Part shown: positions 27,153 to 35,658 of the stretch, piece after piece
Position numbering within the stretch: position 1 is the first letter of the stretch
Layout: the number at the start of each line of letters is the position of its first letter
Assembly: GCA_026989395.1 (NCBI GenBank)
Contig: JALSJK010000087.1
Span: forward strand, 1 to 64,000
Length of the DNA: 64,000 nucleotides
From: Methylomonas sp.
GTDB lineage: Bacteria; Pseudomonadota; Gammaproteobacteria; Methylococcales; Methylomonadaceae
Direction of reading: 5' to 3'
The notes under the pieces: generated by a model
The model's database searches: none
Told to the model about the DNA's origin: nothing
The model's input: only the letters and a program-made list of their open reading frames with translations
Made by a program: the position numbers and the translations under genes

Positions 27153-29204
27153 ATGGTATTGACGGGTAAGCTTCCAAAGCGCCGCTGGTGGGAGTGGTTT
27201 GCCACTTTGCCGGTTTTCATTATTTTATTGACGATCATTCTCGCAGGGAACAGCGAAAAATTACATGCACAATTGCTAAAAGCGGGTGAATATTTGTGGC
27301 AAGATTATTTCTTGCTGCGAGATGATATTGCCAGCCCTGAATGTAATCCTAACCTGGACATTGAGGCAGAACTTAACAAGCTTGATGCAGAAACCGATGA
27401 CCTGGATATGCTGTTTGATGATGAGCCTTTTAACCGGAAAGCGGCTCGCACATCTTTGGAAAAATCTCAGGCATTGTGTGTGGAAAAGCATCGACTTGCC
27501 GAGAACAATCAGGCCAGAGTGACATTTGCAGTAAAAATATTTCGCAGTGTTGAAAAAAGTGTTGCTGCAATCAGTATTTTAACCCATAGAAAACAACGGG
27601 AAATACTGCTGTTGCTGTTATTTATTTGTGCCATTACCTGTTCGATAAGACAGCAACATATTGCTTTTAAACCAGTGATTACCCTGCTGGATCAGCGAGT
27701 TTCTGCAACAGCGCAGTTGCTTGGAAATATATTGTTGCTGATTTCTGCCTGGAATTATCGCGATAAAGTTTTTCAGGCATCGGCTGTCGTTGATTATCCT
27801 GATATATTTCCGTTATTGATTACCGGTTTTGCAATCTTAAGTGCGGTCAGTGTTTATCTGTTATTTAAGCCGCGATCCGGCATTAAACCGGGAGGGACAA
27901 TTACTCATGCATTATTGGCGACGCCGTTATATGTCATTATGGCGTTATTTGCGGCTAAATATTTTTTTCTGACAGAAGGGCATTCCGCTGGATTAGCGAT
28001 TTTTTTTAGTTTATTAATAGACCAGGCAGGATTATTTCTTAATATCGGCTTGTATATCTGGACAGGGATGTTGTTAAAGCAAACTCGTCTAGGCGAGCGA
28101 TTGTTTAATGTGTTCAAACCTTGGCGAATGTCGCCGGAGGTATTAGCTTTTGTGGCTATTGTTATTATGGCTTTGCCGACGGCTTATACCGGTGCTTCCG
28201 GGATTATTATTATTGCTATGGGGGCAATTATTTATAAAGAGTTACGGCGCGTTGGTGCTCGCAGGCAGCTTGCTCTGGCGGCAACAGCAATGACTGGCAG
28301 TGCTGGTGTCGTATTGCGGCCATGTTTATTGGTGGTGTTGATTGCCGCATTAAATAAGGAAGTGGTCACCGATCAGTTGTTTGACTGGGGGCTAAATACT
28401 TTTTTCACAACGATTATGGTGTTCTGGTTTTTTGTGTTTTTGACCCGGCAGGAAAAAATTCGTATTGCTCCAGCGCGGGAGGCTTTTCCTGTCTTTGTGC
28501 AAGCATTGCGTCCTTTGGTTCCCTATGCTGTTATTTTGATTGTCGTTTACTTCCTGTATGTGTTCCTACTAAATGCCTATCTGGATGAATTTTCGGCGCC
28601 GGTGATTCTGCCAGTGATGATTTTGGGTTTGGTTATATATGAAAAATTGTATCCAAAAGGTATTTCTGCCGAAAGTCCTCAACGGGAAGTTCGAAGTTTT
28701 GAAGCGGCGATTAGGTCGGCCTCATCTGAGGCTAGTATCCATATTGGAGCATTGTTATTATTGATGGGGTTGTCTTTTGTTCTCGGGGGTGTGGTTGAAA
28801 GGTCTGGGCTGTTGGGTTTTTTCCCGCATCATTTTGATTCAATTTGGTTGGCATTGGTTTTTTTGATTATGGTATTGATCGGGATTGGTATGGTTATGGA
28901 TCCTTTTGGCGCAGTAGTATTGGTTTCAGGGACAGTGGCGCAAATTGCCTATAAAAATGGTATCGAACCGGTTCATTTTTGGATGATGACCTTGGTTGCA
29001 TTTGAATTGGGTTATCTTAGTCCTCCCGTGGCTTTGAACCATCTTCTGACCAAGCAAATGGTGGGTCATGCAGAGGCAACAATAGCGGCGCAAGGAGGCG
29101 GCAATTTTTGGTATCGGCATGAAAGGATTTTATTGCCTTTGATAACGATGACAACAACCTTGGTGTTGGTTAGTGTTGTACCTATTTTAGCGGCTGAATG
29201 GTAG
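27153..29204 (+). CDS. TRAP transporter large permease (DctM-like) with N-terminal extension
   Basis: Polytopic inner-membrane protein of 683 residues. From about residue 300 onward it follows the DctM large-permease pattern: ALPTAYTGASGIIIIAMGAI, then ATAMTGSAGVVLRPCLLVVL, then MVMDPFGAVVLVSGTVAQIA and ELGYLSPPVALNHLLTKQM, the family signature. The first part has one membrane helix (about 17-32), a soluble loop of about 100 residues rich in Asp and Glu (EAELNKLDAETDDLDMLFDD), and further helices that probably stand in for the small DctQ subunit. Transport should be driven by an ion gradient. It is the likely energised permease for the binding protein before it. Confidence 0.88.
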   Translation: MVLTGKLPKRRWWEWFATLPVFIILLTIILAGNSEKLHAQLLKAGEYLWQDYFLLRDDIASPECNPNLDIEAELNKLDAETDDLDMLFDDEPFNRKAARTSLEKSQALCVEKHRLAENNQARVTFAVKIFRSVEKSVAAISILTHRKQREILLLLLFICAITCSIRQQHIAFKPVITLLDQRVSATAQLLGNILLLISAWNYRDKVFQASAVVDYPDIFPLLITGFAILSAVSVYLLFKPRSGIKPGGTITHALLATPLYVIMALFAAKYFFLTEGHSAGLAIFFSLLIDQAGLFLNIGLYIWTGMLLKQTRLGERLFNVFKPWRMSPEVLAFVAIVIMALPTAYTGASGIIIIAMGAIIYKELRRVGARRQLALAATAMTGSAGVVLRPCLLVVLIAALNKEVVTDQLFDWGLNTFFTTIMVFWFFVFLTRQEKIRIAPAREAFPVFVQALRPLVPYAVILIVVYFLYVFLLNAYLDEFSAPVILPVMILGLVIYEKLYPKGISAESPQREVRSFEAAIRSASSEASIHIGALLLLMGLSFVLGGVVERSGLLGFFPHHFDSIWLALVFLIMVLIGIGMVMDPFGAVVLVSGTVAQIAYKNGIEPVHFWMMTLVAFELGYLSPPVALNHLLTKQMVGHAEATIAAQGGGNFWYRHERILLPLITMTTTLVLVSVVPILAAEW

Positions 29205-29214
29205 GGTTGATAAA

Positions 29215-30174
29215 ATGAAAAAACTTTTTCCGGAAATCCAGCCTTTTCATACATTTTTTCTGGAAACTGGAAATCAGCATTCTGTTTATGTTGAGCAATC
29301 AGGAAACCCTAATGGATTGCCGGTAATTTTTTTGCATGGCGGTCCCTGCTCAGGAACCAGGCCGGATCACCGACGATTTTTTCATCCTGAAAAATACCAC
29401 ATAATCTTGTTTGATCAGCGAGCTTGTGGGTTGTCTTTGCCATTTGGTGAAATTGAAAACAATACTACGCAAGACTTACTGAATGATATGGAAAGCATTA
29501 GAAAACTGCTTGACATTAAAAAATGGGTGTTGTTTGGCGGATCATGGGGGGCGACACTTGCACTGTTGTATGCGCAACAATTTACACAGCATGTTGAAGC
29601 TATGATTCTAAGGGGTGTTTTTTTAGCGAGACAAAAAGACCTGGACTGGTTTCTACAGGAAGGCGCCGGGCGAATTTACCCTGAACAATGGCATCATTTG
29701 GTGGAAAGCTTGCCCGGTTCAAAATGCCAAGCTTTACTGGAAAGAATTTGTGAGGGGTTATGGGGTGAAGATGAGGTGGCGCGTTTAAGAGTGGCAAGGG
29801 AATGGGATAATTGGGGGGGACAGGTTGCTTTGGGAGAAGAATATCAGGTTTTGCAGCATGACAATCACGTGAGTCAGAAATTGCTAAAACAGGTGCGAAT
29901 GGAATTGCACTATGCGAAAAATCATTATTTTATTGACGAGAATCAGATACTAAATAATTGCCATAGGATAAGTAATGTCCGAACGGTCATCATCCATGGT
30001 CGAAACGACTTTGTTTGCCCAATTGAGGCCGGCTACAGCCTTCATCGCGCATTACCTGATGCCGAATACATAGTTTTGCCAAATGCCGGTCATGTTGCTC
30101 AAGGAGAAGAGATGATTGATAGCTTGGTTACGGCCACAGAAAAAAATTATGCTGAAATTTCCGGCGAACTATGA
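29215..30174 (+). CDS. pip: Prolyl iminopeptidase-like alpha/beta hydrolase
   Basis: Alpha/beta hydrolase of the proline iminopeptidase family (319 residues), which releases N-terminal proline from peptides. The oxyanion HGGP is present (FLHGGPCSGTRPDHRRFF), the nucleophile elbow is FGGSWGATLALLYAQ, the acid is in HGRNDFVCP and the histidine in PNAGHVAQGEE. Two usual motifs vary: HGGPGGG is HGGPCSG here, and DQRGCGRS is DQRACGLS, so substrate range may differ. It starts 10 bases after the TRAP permease stop and may be co-transcribed with it, but a functional link to that transporter is unproven. Confidence 0.82.
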   Translation: MKKLFPEIQPFHTFFLETGNQHSVYVEQSGNPNGLPVIFLHGGPCSGTRPDHRRFFHPEKYHIILFDQRACGLSLPFGEIENNTTQDLLNDMESIRKLLDIKKWVLFGGSWGATLALLYAQQFTQHVEAMILRGVFLARQKDLDWFLQEGAGRIYPEQWHHLVESLPGSKCQALLERICEGLWGEDEVARLRVAREWDNWGGQVALGEEYQVLQHDNHVSQKLLKQVRMELHYAKNHYFIDENQILNNCHRISNVRTVIIHGRNDFVCPIEAGYSLHRALPDAEYIVLPNAGHVAQGEEMIDSLVTATEKNYAEISGEL

Positions 30175-30253
30175 ACATTCGCTCTTATATCATTTTCTGG
30201 CAATGGAGATGTAATCTAAAAAGCATGAAATTTGAAGTATTACGAGGAAACGC

Positions 30254-30826
30254 ATGACCAAAAAGAAAAAGCTCATTATTGGCATGACTGGTGCAACCGG
30301 TGCAATTTATGGTGTTAGGATGCTGGAAGTGTTGCAGAATGTTTCACAATGGGAAAGTCATCTGGTGATTTCATCGGCTGGGTTGGTAAACCTTAAACAT
30401 GAATTAGGAATGAGTCGTAAATCGCTTTATGATCTGGCTGACGTTACTTATCATATTGATGAAATTGCAGCATGTATTGCCAGTGGCTCATTTAAAACGG
30501 AAGGAATGGTGATTGCTCCATGTTCCATGAAAACGCTGGCCAGTGTTGCTCATGGGTTTGGGGATAATTTGATTTCGAGAGCCGCTGATGTGGTGTTGAA
30601 AGAACGACGGCAATTATTGTTAGTGCCGCGCGAGACGCCACTAAATTTGGCGCATATCAGAAATATGGCAAGCGTGACCGAAATGGGCGGGATTATTTTT
30701 CCACCAATGCCCGCATTTTATAATAAAACCAATTCAGTGATGGGTTTCGTGGATGAAGGTGTGGGAAAAATATTGGCAATGTTTGGTTTGGAAACTGACT
30801 TATTGCGCGAATGGAGGGGTCTATAA
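30254..30826 (+). CDS. ubiX: UbiX-like flavin prenyltransferase
   Basis: Prenylates FMN with dimethylallyl phosphate to make the cofactor of UbiD-type decarboxylases, here most likely for ubiquinone synthesis. It is 190 residues with the family start (LIIGMTGATGAIYGVRML). The FMN phosphate site is SSAG, and GMVIAPCSMKTLASVAHG, RAADVVLKERRQLLLVPRETP and MGGIIFPPMPAFY follow. It stands alone between the pip gene and a terminator, with TACGAGGAAACGC (GAGG) as ribosome-binding site before ATG 30254. Pad1/phenolic-acid-decarboxylase paralogues look the same, so the client decarboxylase is not certain. Confidence 0.9.
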   Translation: MTKKKKLIIGMTGATGAIYGVRMLEVLQNVSQWESHLVISSAGLVNLKHELGMSRKSLYDLADVTYHIDEIAACIASGSFKTEGMVIAPCSMKTLASVAHGFGDNLISRAADVVLKERRQLLLVPRETPLNLAHIRNMASVTEMGGIIFPPMPAFYNKTNSVMGFVDEGVGKILAMFGLETDLLREWRGL

Positions 30827-30881
30827 TTAGTAACTAGCTGCTTTTCTACCTACTTTATAAGATATTGAGTAGTTGATATAG

Positions 30882-30916
30882 AACTCCCGATCAAGAATGA
30901 CCGGGAGTTTTATTTT
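30882..30916 (+). terminator. Terminator after ubiX
   Basis: AACTCCCG (30882-30889) pairs with CGGGAGTT (30902-30909), followed by a T-rich tract. It is convergent with the small membrane protein gene and may serve both. Confidence 0.8.
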
Positions 30917-30924
30917 ATGCGCTA

Positions 30925-31116
30925 TCAGTCTACTGCGACATTTTTCATTCTTCTGGAAGGAATTGATTGCTCAATTTCTTGCTGAATTTCTTGAACCGCG
31001 CTGCTTTTTAAATGCTCTGTTTCTCTGCTTTTCAGCATGAATACTAAAATAACGACTACTGCGATCAGGCCACCGATGTAAAGCCAAAAGTTGTCTTTCT
31101 CTTGTTGTTCAGCCAT
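30925..31116 (-). CDS. Small single-span membrane protein
   Basis: A 63-residue protein with one hydrophobic helix (LYIGGLIAVVVILVFML, about 12-28) after a charged cytosolic head. The tail is charged and amphipathic (AVQEIQQEIEQSI), ending in basic SRRMKN. No family is recognised. Start codon ATG 31116 is preceded by AGAGAGGAAATA on the minus strand, a fair ribosome-binding site. It is monocistronic, convergent with ubiX and divergent from the PPK2 gene. Confidence 0.65.
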   Translation of the reverse strand: MAEQQEKDNFWLYIGGLIAVVVILVFMLKSRETEHLKSSAVQEIQQEIEQSIPSRRMKNVAVD

Positions 31117-31302
31117 TTTATATTTCCTCTCTAGTAATTATTAATATTTTGCCCTTTCTGGTTAAAAAAGGGTGACTCTAAAACAGAGCCTTTGTGTGTT
31201 AAATTGTGTCATTAAATCGACAGTGTATTTTTATCATGACAGCTGCTATCGCGTCAACACTTTTACTCAATTACCACAAAAAATTATTGGGATTTATTGC
31301 TA

Positions 31303-32790
31303 ATGTTTGAAATTGCAGAGCTTGGTCACGCATTAAAAAGAGAGGAATACAAGCAACAATTACCGGGATTAAGAACCCAGCTGTTAAGCGTTCAGCAACA
31401 ACTTGCGGTATGCGGTTTTCCGGTGTTTATTGTTGTTTCAGGAGTTGATGGCAGTGGTAAAGGAGATGTTATTAACCTTCTGAATGAATGGATGGATCCG
31501 CGTTATATTCGGACAAATGCGTTTGGCAGGCCAAGCGATGAAGAACGTGAGCGTCCCAGGATGTGGCGTTTTTGGCGAACCATGCCGAAGAAAGGGGAAA
31601 TAGGTATTTATGTTGGTTCGTGGTATAGCAGACCGATTGCAAAGCGAGTTAAAAACAAGATTAATCAAAAACGATTGAAAACTGAGTTGCTTCGAATCAA
31701 ACAATTTGAACAGGAACTCATTGATGACGGGGCCTTGATAATCAAATGTTGGCTGCATCTGGGCAAAGCAACACAGCGGAAACGGTTAAAAGAACTGGAA
31801 AAAAATCCGGAAACACGCTGGCAAGTTACAAAACGAGATAAAAAACATCTTAAAATCTATAATCAATTCATCCGGATTGCTGAAACCGTGTTAAAGACTA
31901 CTAGCACAGTTGATACAGCTTGGTTGATTGTAGACAGTCACGACCACCATTATCGAAATTTGACTGTTGGCCAGCACGTTTTACAGCGTATTTCTCATCA
32001 TATTGAGCAATACCAGAAGCATCTAAAAGCAGATGTCGAATTTTTCACTTCAAACCCCTTAATGCCTGATCAAAGTTGTTTGCTAGATTCCTTGGATTTA
32101 TCTAAAAGCTTGAGCGAAAAAAATTACAGTAAAAAACTTGCTTATTATCAAGGTAAATTGGGGCGGCTTGCCAGAGAAGCGCATAAACGTAAAATTTCCA
32201 GTATTTTGGTTTTTGAAGGCTGGGATGCTGCTGGTAAAGGTGGTGCAATCAGGCGATTAACTCGGGCCATGGATGCCCGGAATTATCAGGTGATACGCAT
32301 TGCTGCACCAACAGATGAGGAGCGATTGCATCATTATCTTTGGCGGTTTTGGCGGCATCTGCCCAGAGCGGGAAAGGTGACTTTGTATGATCGAAGCTGG
32401 TATGGTCGTGTGCTAGTTGAACGTGTGGAAGGATTTGCATCAAAAATGGAGTGGATGAGAGCCTATTCGGAAATCGTTAATTTTGAGGAAGACTTGGTGG
32501 AGCATGGCGTTGTTTTATTAAAATTTTGGCTTCATATTGATAAGGACGAGCAATTACGAAGATTTAAAGAGCGGGAAAAAATTAGTTACAAGCGTTATAA
32601 AATTACCGAGGAAGATTATCGGAATCGTGAAAAATGGCAGGATTATGAATTGGCGGCGAATGAAATGTTCAGCAGAACGAGCAATCATACCGCGCCATGG
32701 GTGTTAGTTGAAGCAAACGATAAACGCTTTGCCAGAATTAAGGTAATAAAAAATTTTTGTGAAATACTCGAGGAAAAACTGGATACTTGA
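31303..32790 (+). CDS. pap: Polyphosphate:AMP phosphotransferase (two-domain PPK2)
   Basis: Phosphorylates AMP to ADP with polyphosphate. Its 495 residues contain two PPK2 domains in tandem. The N-terminal domain (about 1-230) has GVDGSGKGDVINLL and MWRFWRTMPKKGE, but its second Walker-type site reads GSWYSRP where DRSWY is usual. The C-terminal domain (about 270-495) has EGWDAAGKGGAIRRL, APTDEERLHHYLWRFWRHL and YDRSWYGRVLVERVEGF, all intact and therefore the likely catalytic domain. ATG 31303 is preceded by GGGA at 31289-31292; an in-frame TTG six bases upstream is less likely. Confidence 0.93.
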   Translation: MFEIAELGHALKREEYKQQLPGLRTQLLSVQQQLAVCGFPVFIVVSGVDGSGKGDVINLLNEWMDPRYIRTNAFGRPSDEERERPRMWRFWRTMPKKGEIGIYVGSWYSRPIAKRVKNKINQKRLKTELLRIKQFEQELIDDGALIIKCWLHLGKATQRKRLKELEKNPETRWQVTKRDKKHLKIYNQFIRIAETVLKTTSTVDTAWLIVDSHDHHYRNLTVGQHVLQRISHHIEQYQKHLKADVEFFTSNPLMPDQSCLLDSLDLSKSLSEKNYSKKLAYYQGKLGRLAREAHKRKISSILVFEGWDAAGKGGAIRRLTRAMDARNYQVIRIAAPTDEERLHHYLWRFWRHLPRAGKVTLYDRSWYGRVLVERVEGFASKMEWMRAYSEIVNFEEDLVEHGVVLLKFWLHIDKDEQLRRFKEREKISYKRYKITEEDYRNREKWQDYELAANEMFSRTSNHTAPWVLVEANDKRFARIKVIKNFCEILEEKLDT

Positions 32791-32849
32791 GTAATTTCTT
32801 TTGTGGTTACAAAAAGATATATTGGCGGCAAGTTTTTATTTTTTACTGT

Positions 32850-32874
32850 AGCTGACTTAATACACAAGTCAGCT
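32850..32874. terminator. Hairpin after the PPK2 gene
   Basis: AGCTGACTT (32850-32858) pairs perfectly with AAGTCAGCT (32866-32874) over a 7-base loop, 60 bases after the stop. The following tract (TTGGTCTTT) is only partly T-rich. Confidence 0.5.
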
Positions 32875-32956
32875 TGGTCTTTAGTGCGATTGAAGTATAA
32901 TTGTACAGTCATAATGTTAGCCGTTAGATGAGTGGTGGTTTAGTGAAGTGATTGCT

Positions 32957-32996
32957 CTGCAAAATCAGTGTCTATCAGTACCCGGTCATTTTGCAG
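32957..32996 (+). promoter_or_regulatory. Inverted repeat in the TonB receptor leader
   Basis: CTGCAAAAT (32957-32965) and ATTTTGCAG (32988-32996) are perfect inverted repeats 22 bases apart, 66 bases before the TonB receptor start. It could be an operator or a leader-RNA hairpin. No regulator is identified. Confidence 0.35.
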
Positions 32997-33062
32997 CACA
33001 GCTATATAATTGCTTGTAAGAAGGTCCCTGAATGTGAAGAACATAATCAGACACGGTGAATA

Positions 33063-35033
33063 ATGCCTAAATATACTCGTAAGCAGTCGCCATTGTGCTA
33101 TGGATTGCTTTTGTTGTTTTTTTTATCTGAAAAAGTAATTTCCGAAGTGGATTTTGTTGATGTTGCCGATTTGTCTCTAGAGGAGCTGATGATGCAAGAA
33201 TTAATTGTGACATCCGCTGCAAAAAAGCCTCAAAAATTAAGTGAAGCCGCATCAGCAATCTATGTGCTTACTCAGGATGATATTCATCGCTCAGGTGCAA
33301 CCAGTCTTCCAGATTTGTTGCGTTTGGTTCCAGGTGCACACGTAGCCAGAATTACTGCTCATAAATGGGCTGTTTCTATTCGCGGATTTAATAGTCAATA
33401 TGCCGCAAAATTACTGGTTCTTATCGATGGACGAAGTATTTATTCACATTTAAATGCCGGTGTTGTGTGGGATATTCACAATCCAATGCTGGAAGATATT
33501 GACCGAATTGAAGTCATTCGGGGGCCAGGGGCTTCAATTTGGGGTGAAAATGCGATGAATGGAGTCATAAATATAATCACCAAAAGACCAGGTGAAACTC
33601 AAGGAAATTTATTGGTGGCGGGAGGCGGTAATACAGAAAAAGTCGTTGCGGGTTTTCGTCATGGCGGAAAGGTCAGTGATAAAGGCTATTATCGGGTTTA
33701 TGGGCGATATTTTGATCGTGATGATGGTGCTTCATTTCAGGGCGCGCCGACTGATGACCGGGCAGATGGTTTTCAGGTAGGTGCCAGAACGGATATTAAT
33801 CTTTCAGAGCATGATTTGTTTGTTTTGCAAGGTGATTATTATCAAGGCAATGAGAAAGAAACGTTATCAATTATCACTTCGCCGGCAAAAGCGATTGATA
33901 CCAGGGCTTATCAGTACAATATTCTAGGGGGTTGGCAGCATAAAACAGAGCCAAACAATCTGATGACGCTTCAGTTTTTTTATAATCGGGAACGATGGAA
34001 CAATAATATCAATAATTCAGCATTGGTTAATTATCATATTGATACCTTTGATGTAGATTTCCAGTATCGTTTCCAGTTTTTTGACAGGGATGATTTAACT
34101 TGGGGGCTTGGGTATCGATTGATTGCAGATGATTATGGTAAGAGTGCTGTCACACAATATGAGCCAAGCCAACGGGACATTCAGCTTTTCAGTGCTTTTT
34201 TTCAGGATGAAATATCCTTGGTCACTGACTTCTGGCGTTTAATTATTGGTGCTAAATTTGAACATAATGATTACAGTGGGTTTGAAATTCAACCTTCAAT
34301 TCGGTCTATCTGGAATTGGCGTGATCATACCTTTTGGGTGGCTTTTTCTAGGGCGTTAAGAACCCCTTCGCGGACAGAAAGAGACAGTACCTTCCGTTTT
34401 TTTGATCCGGGAACTTCGCAAGCTGTTGAGCTAAGGAGTACTAGAGAATTAAAAACCGAGCAGATGTTATCTTATGAAGGAGGGTATCGTTGGCAAGTCA
34501 ATTCACAATTAAATATAGATGTTTCTGGTTATTATCATGACTATAAAAGGCTCATCGGTTTCGATTTGATCAAGGTCAGTGCTACTTCAGTAACTCTTGA
34601 GACCGCTTATCGCGGCAAAGCGACTATTTGGGGCTTTGAAATAGCAATTGATTGGCAGCCCATGGATATTCTAACGATCCGCTCACATTACAGTTTTCTA
34701 GATGACCAGAGTAAAGGAAAAATGATGAGTGGAGGTAATCAACAAACTGTTCCCCATCATCAATTTCTTATTTCAACGGGGATAGATATAACTTCTCAGG
34801 TTCAAGTTAATTTAACTGGGCGTTTTGTTGATAGGATTGCTGACCAACAAATTGCTGCCTATTATGGTTTTGACGTACATTTGATTTGGCAGCCGGTACA
34901 AAATTTGGAGTTGTCATTTGTAGGCCAGAATTTATTGGATTCTGAACATGCCGAATTTTATGAAAAAACCATCGAAACCCAGCCCACTGAAGTTAAGCGC
35001 AGCATTTATGGCAAGCTTAGCTGGCGTTTTTGA
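33063..35033 (+). CDS. TonB-dependent outer-membrane receptor
   Basis: Ligand-gated outer-membrane transporter of 656 residues. A signal peptide (CYGLLLLFFLSEKVISEV) is followed by a possible TonB-box region (ELIVTSAAKKPQKL). The plug domain contains TQDDIHRSGATSLPDLLRLVPG, VSIRGFNSQYAAKLLVLIDG and IEVIRGPGASIWGENAMNGVINIITKRP. The barrel follows and ends in RSIYGKLSWRF with the terminal aromatic. The plug style and the YfiR-like gene overlapping the 3' end by four bases match TonB/YfiR pairs seen in many gammaproteobacteria. The ligand is not visible, and no siderophore or vitamin B12 genes lie nearby. Confidence 0.92.
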   Translation: MPKYTRKQSPLCYGLLLLFFLSEKVISEVDFVDVADLSLEELMMQELIVTSAAKKPQKLSEAASAIYVLTQDDIHRSGATSLPDLLRLVPGAHVARITAHKWAVSIRGFNSQYAAKLLVLIDGRSIYSHLNAGVVWDIHNPMLEDIDRIEVIRGPGASIWGENAMNGVINIITKRPGETQGNLLVAGGGNTEKVVAGFRHGGKVSDKGYYRVYGRYFDRDDGASFQGAPTDDRADGFQVGARTDINLSEHDLFVLQGDYYQGNEKETLSIITSPAKAIDTRAYQYNILGGWQHKTEPNNLMTLQFFYNRERWNNNINNSALVNYHIDTFDVDFQYRFQFFDRDDLTWGLGYRLIADDYGKSAVTQYEPSQRDIQLFSAFFQDEISLVTDFWRLIIGAKFEHNDYSGFEIQPSIRSIWNWRDHTFWVAFSRALRTPSRTERDSTFRFFDPGTSQAVELRSTRELKTEQMLSYEGGYRWQVNSQLNIDVSGYYHDYKRLIGFDLIKVSATSVTLETAYRGKATIWGFEIAIDWQPMDILTIRSHYSFLDDQSKGKMMSGGNQQTVPHHQFLISTGIDITSQVQVNLTGRFVDRIADQQIAAYYGFDVHLIWQPVQNLELSFVGQNLLDSEHAEFYEKTIETQPTEVKRSIYGKLSWRF

Positions 35034-35053
35034 TCGGCTTGATAAGCTTGGGA

Positions 35054-35596
35054 ATGATTAAAAATAGTTTGCCCTTTGCAAGGTTACTGGCGATGCTGAG
35101 TGTGCTGTTATTTGTGACTGCACTTAAGGCTGATGATCACGATTTTCGGATTGAAAAAATAACTGCCGGGTTTGTTTATAATTTTGCGCGTTTGGCTGTT
35201 TGGCGCGAATTGCCGGGCGATGAATCAATACATCTGTGTGTTCTGGCAAGTCCTGATTTTGTCAGCGTCTTTCGGAATTTTTCTGGTAAAAGGGCGGCTG
35301 GAAGAGTTATAGAAGTATTTGAATTTTCAAAGAAAATGGCGCGGCAATGTCATATTTTGTTTATCGACAAGATCAAAGGAGCTGCTGTCCAGTGCCAATC
35401 TTTAACCGATAATATGAATTTATTGACCATTTCCAATATTCCTGATTTTGCGCATAGCTGTGGGATTATCGGTTTATATGAAGATGATAATCAGCTGCGC
35501 TTTGAAATTAATATTGATGCTATTAATAAATCAAAAGTAAGGCTAAGTTCTTATTTATACAAGCTTGCTAGGATTATCAGGGAAAATCCCGGTTAA
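35054..35596 (+). CDS. YfiR-like periplasmic protein (DUF4154)
   Basis: Periplasmic protein of about 180 residues. A signal peptide (MIKNSLPFARLLAMLSVLLFVTALKA) fits ATG 35054, but TTG 35030, which overlaps the receptor stop, is also possible. The mature part has KITAGFVYNFARLAVW, ARQCHILFID and NMNLLTISNIPDFAHSCGIIGLY, matching the YfiR family. Family members restrain a diguanylate cyclase (YfiN) in the periplasm. No YfiN-like GGDEF gene follows; the next gene is a convergent glycosyltransferase. Two cysteines (CVLA and CHIL) and HSCG remain for possible redox control. Confidence 0.85.
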   Translation: MIKNSLPFARLLAMLSVLLFVTALKADDHDFRIEKITAGFVYNFARLAVWRELPGDESIHLCVLASPDFVSVFRNFSGKRAAGRVIEVFEFSKKMARQCHILFIDKIKGAAVQCQSLTDNMNLLTISNIPDFAHSCGIIGLYEDDNQLRFEINIDAINKSKVRLSSYLYKLARIIRENPG

Positions 35597-35658
35597 TCAG
35601 AAAAATACTTGAAGAATTTAGGGATGTGCGCTGAATAAGTTCAGTAACTTACTTTTTT

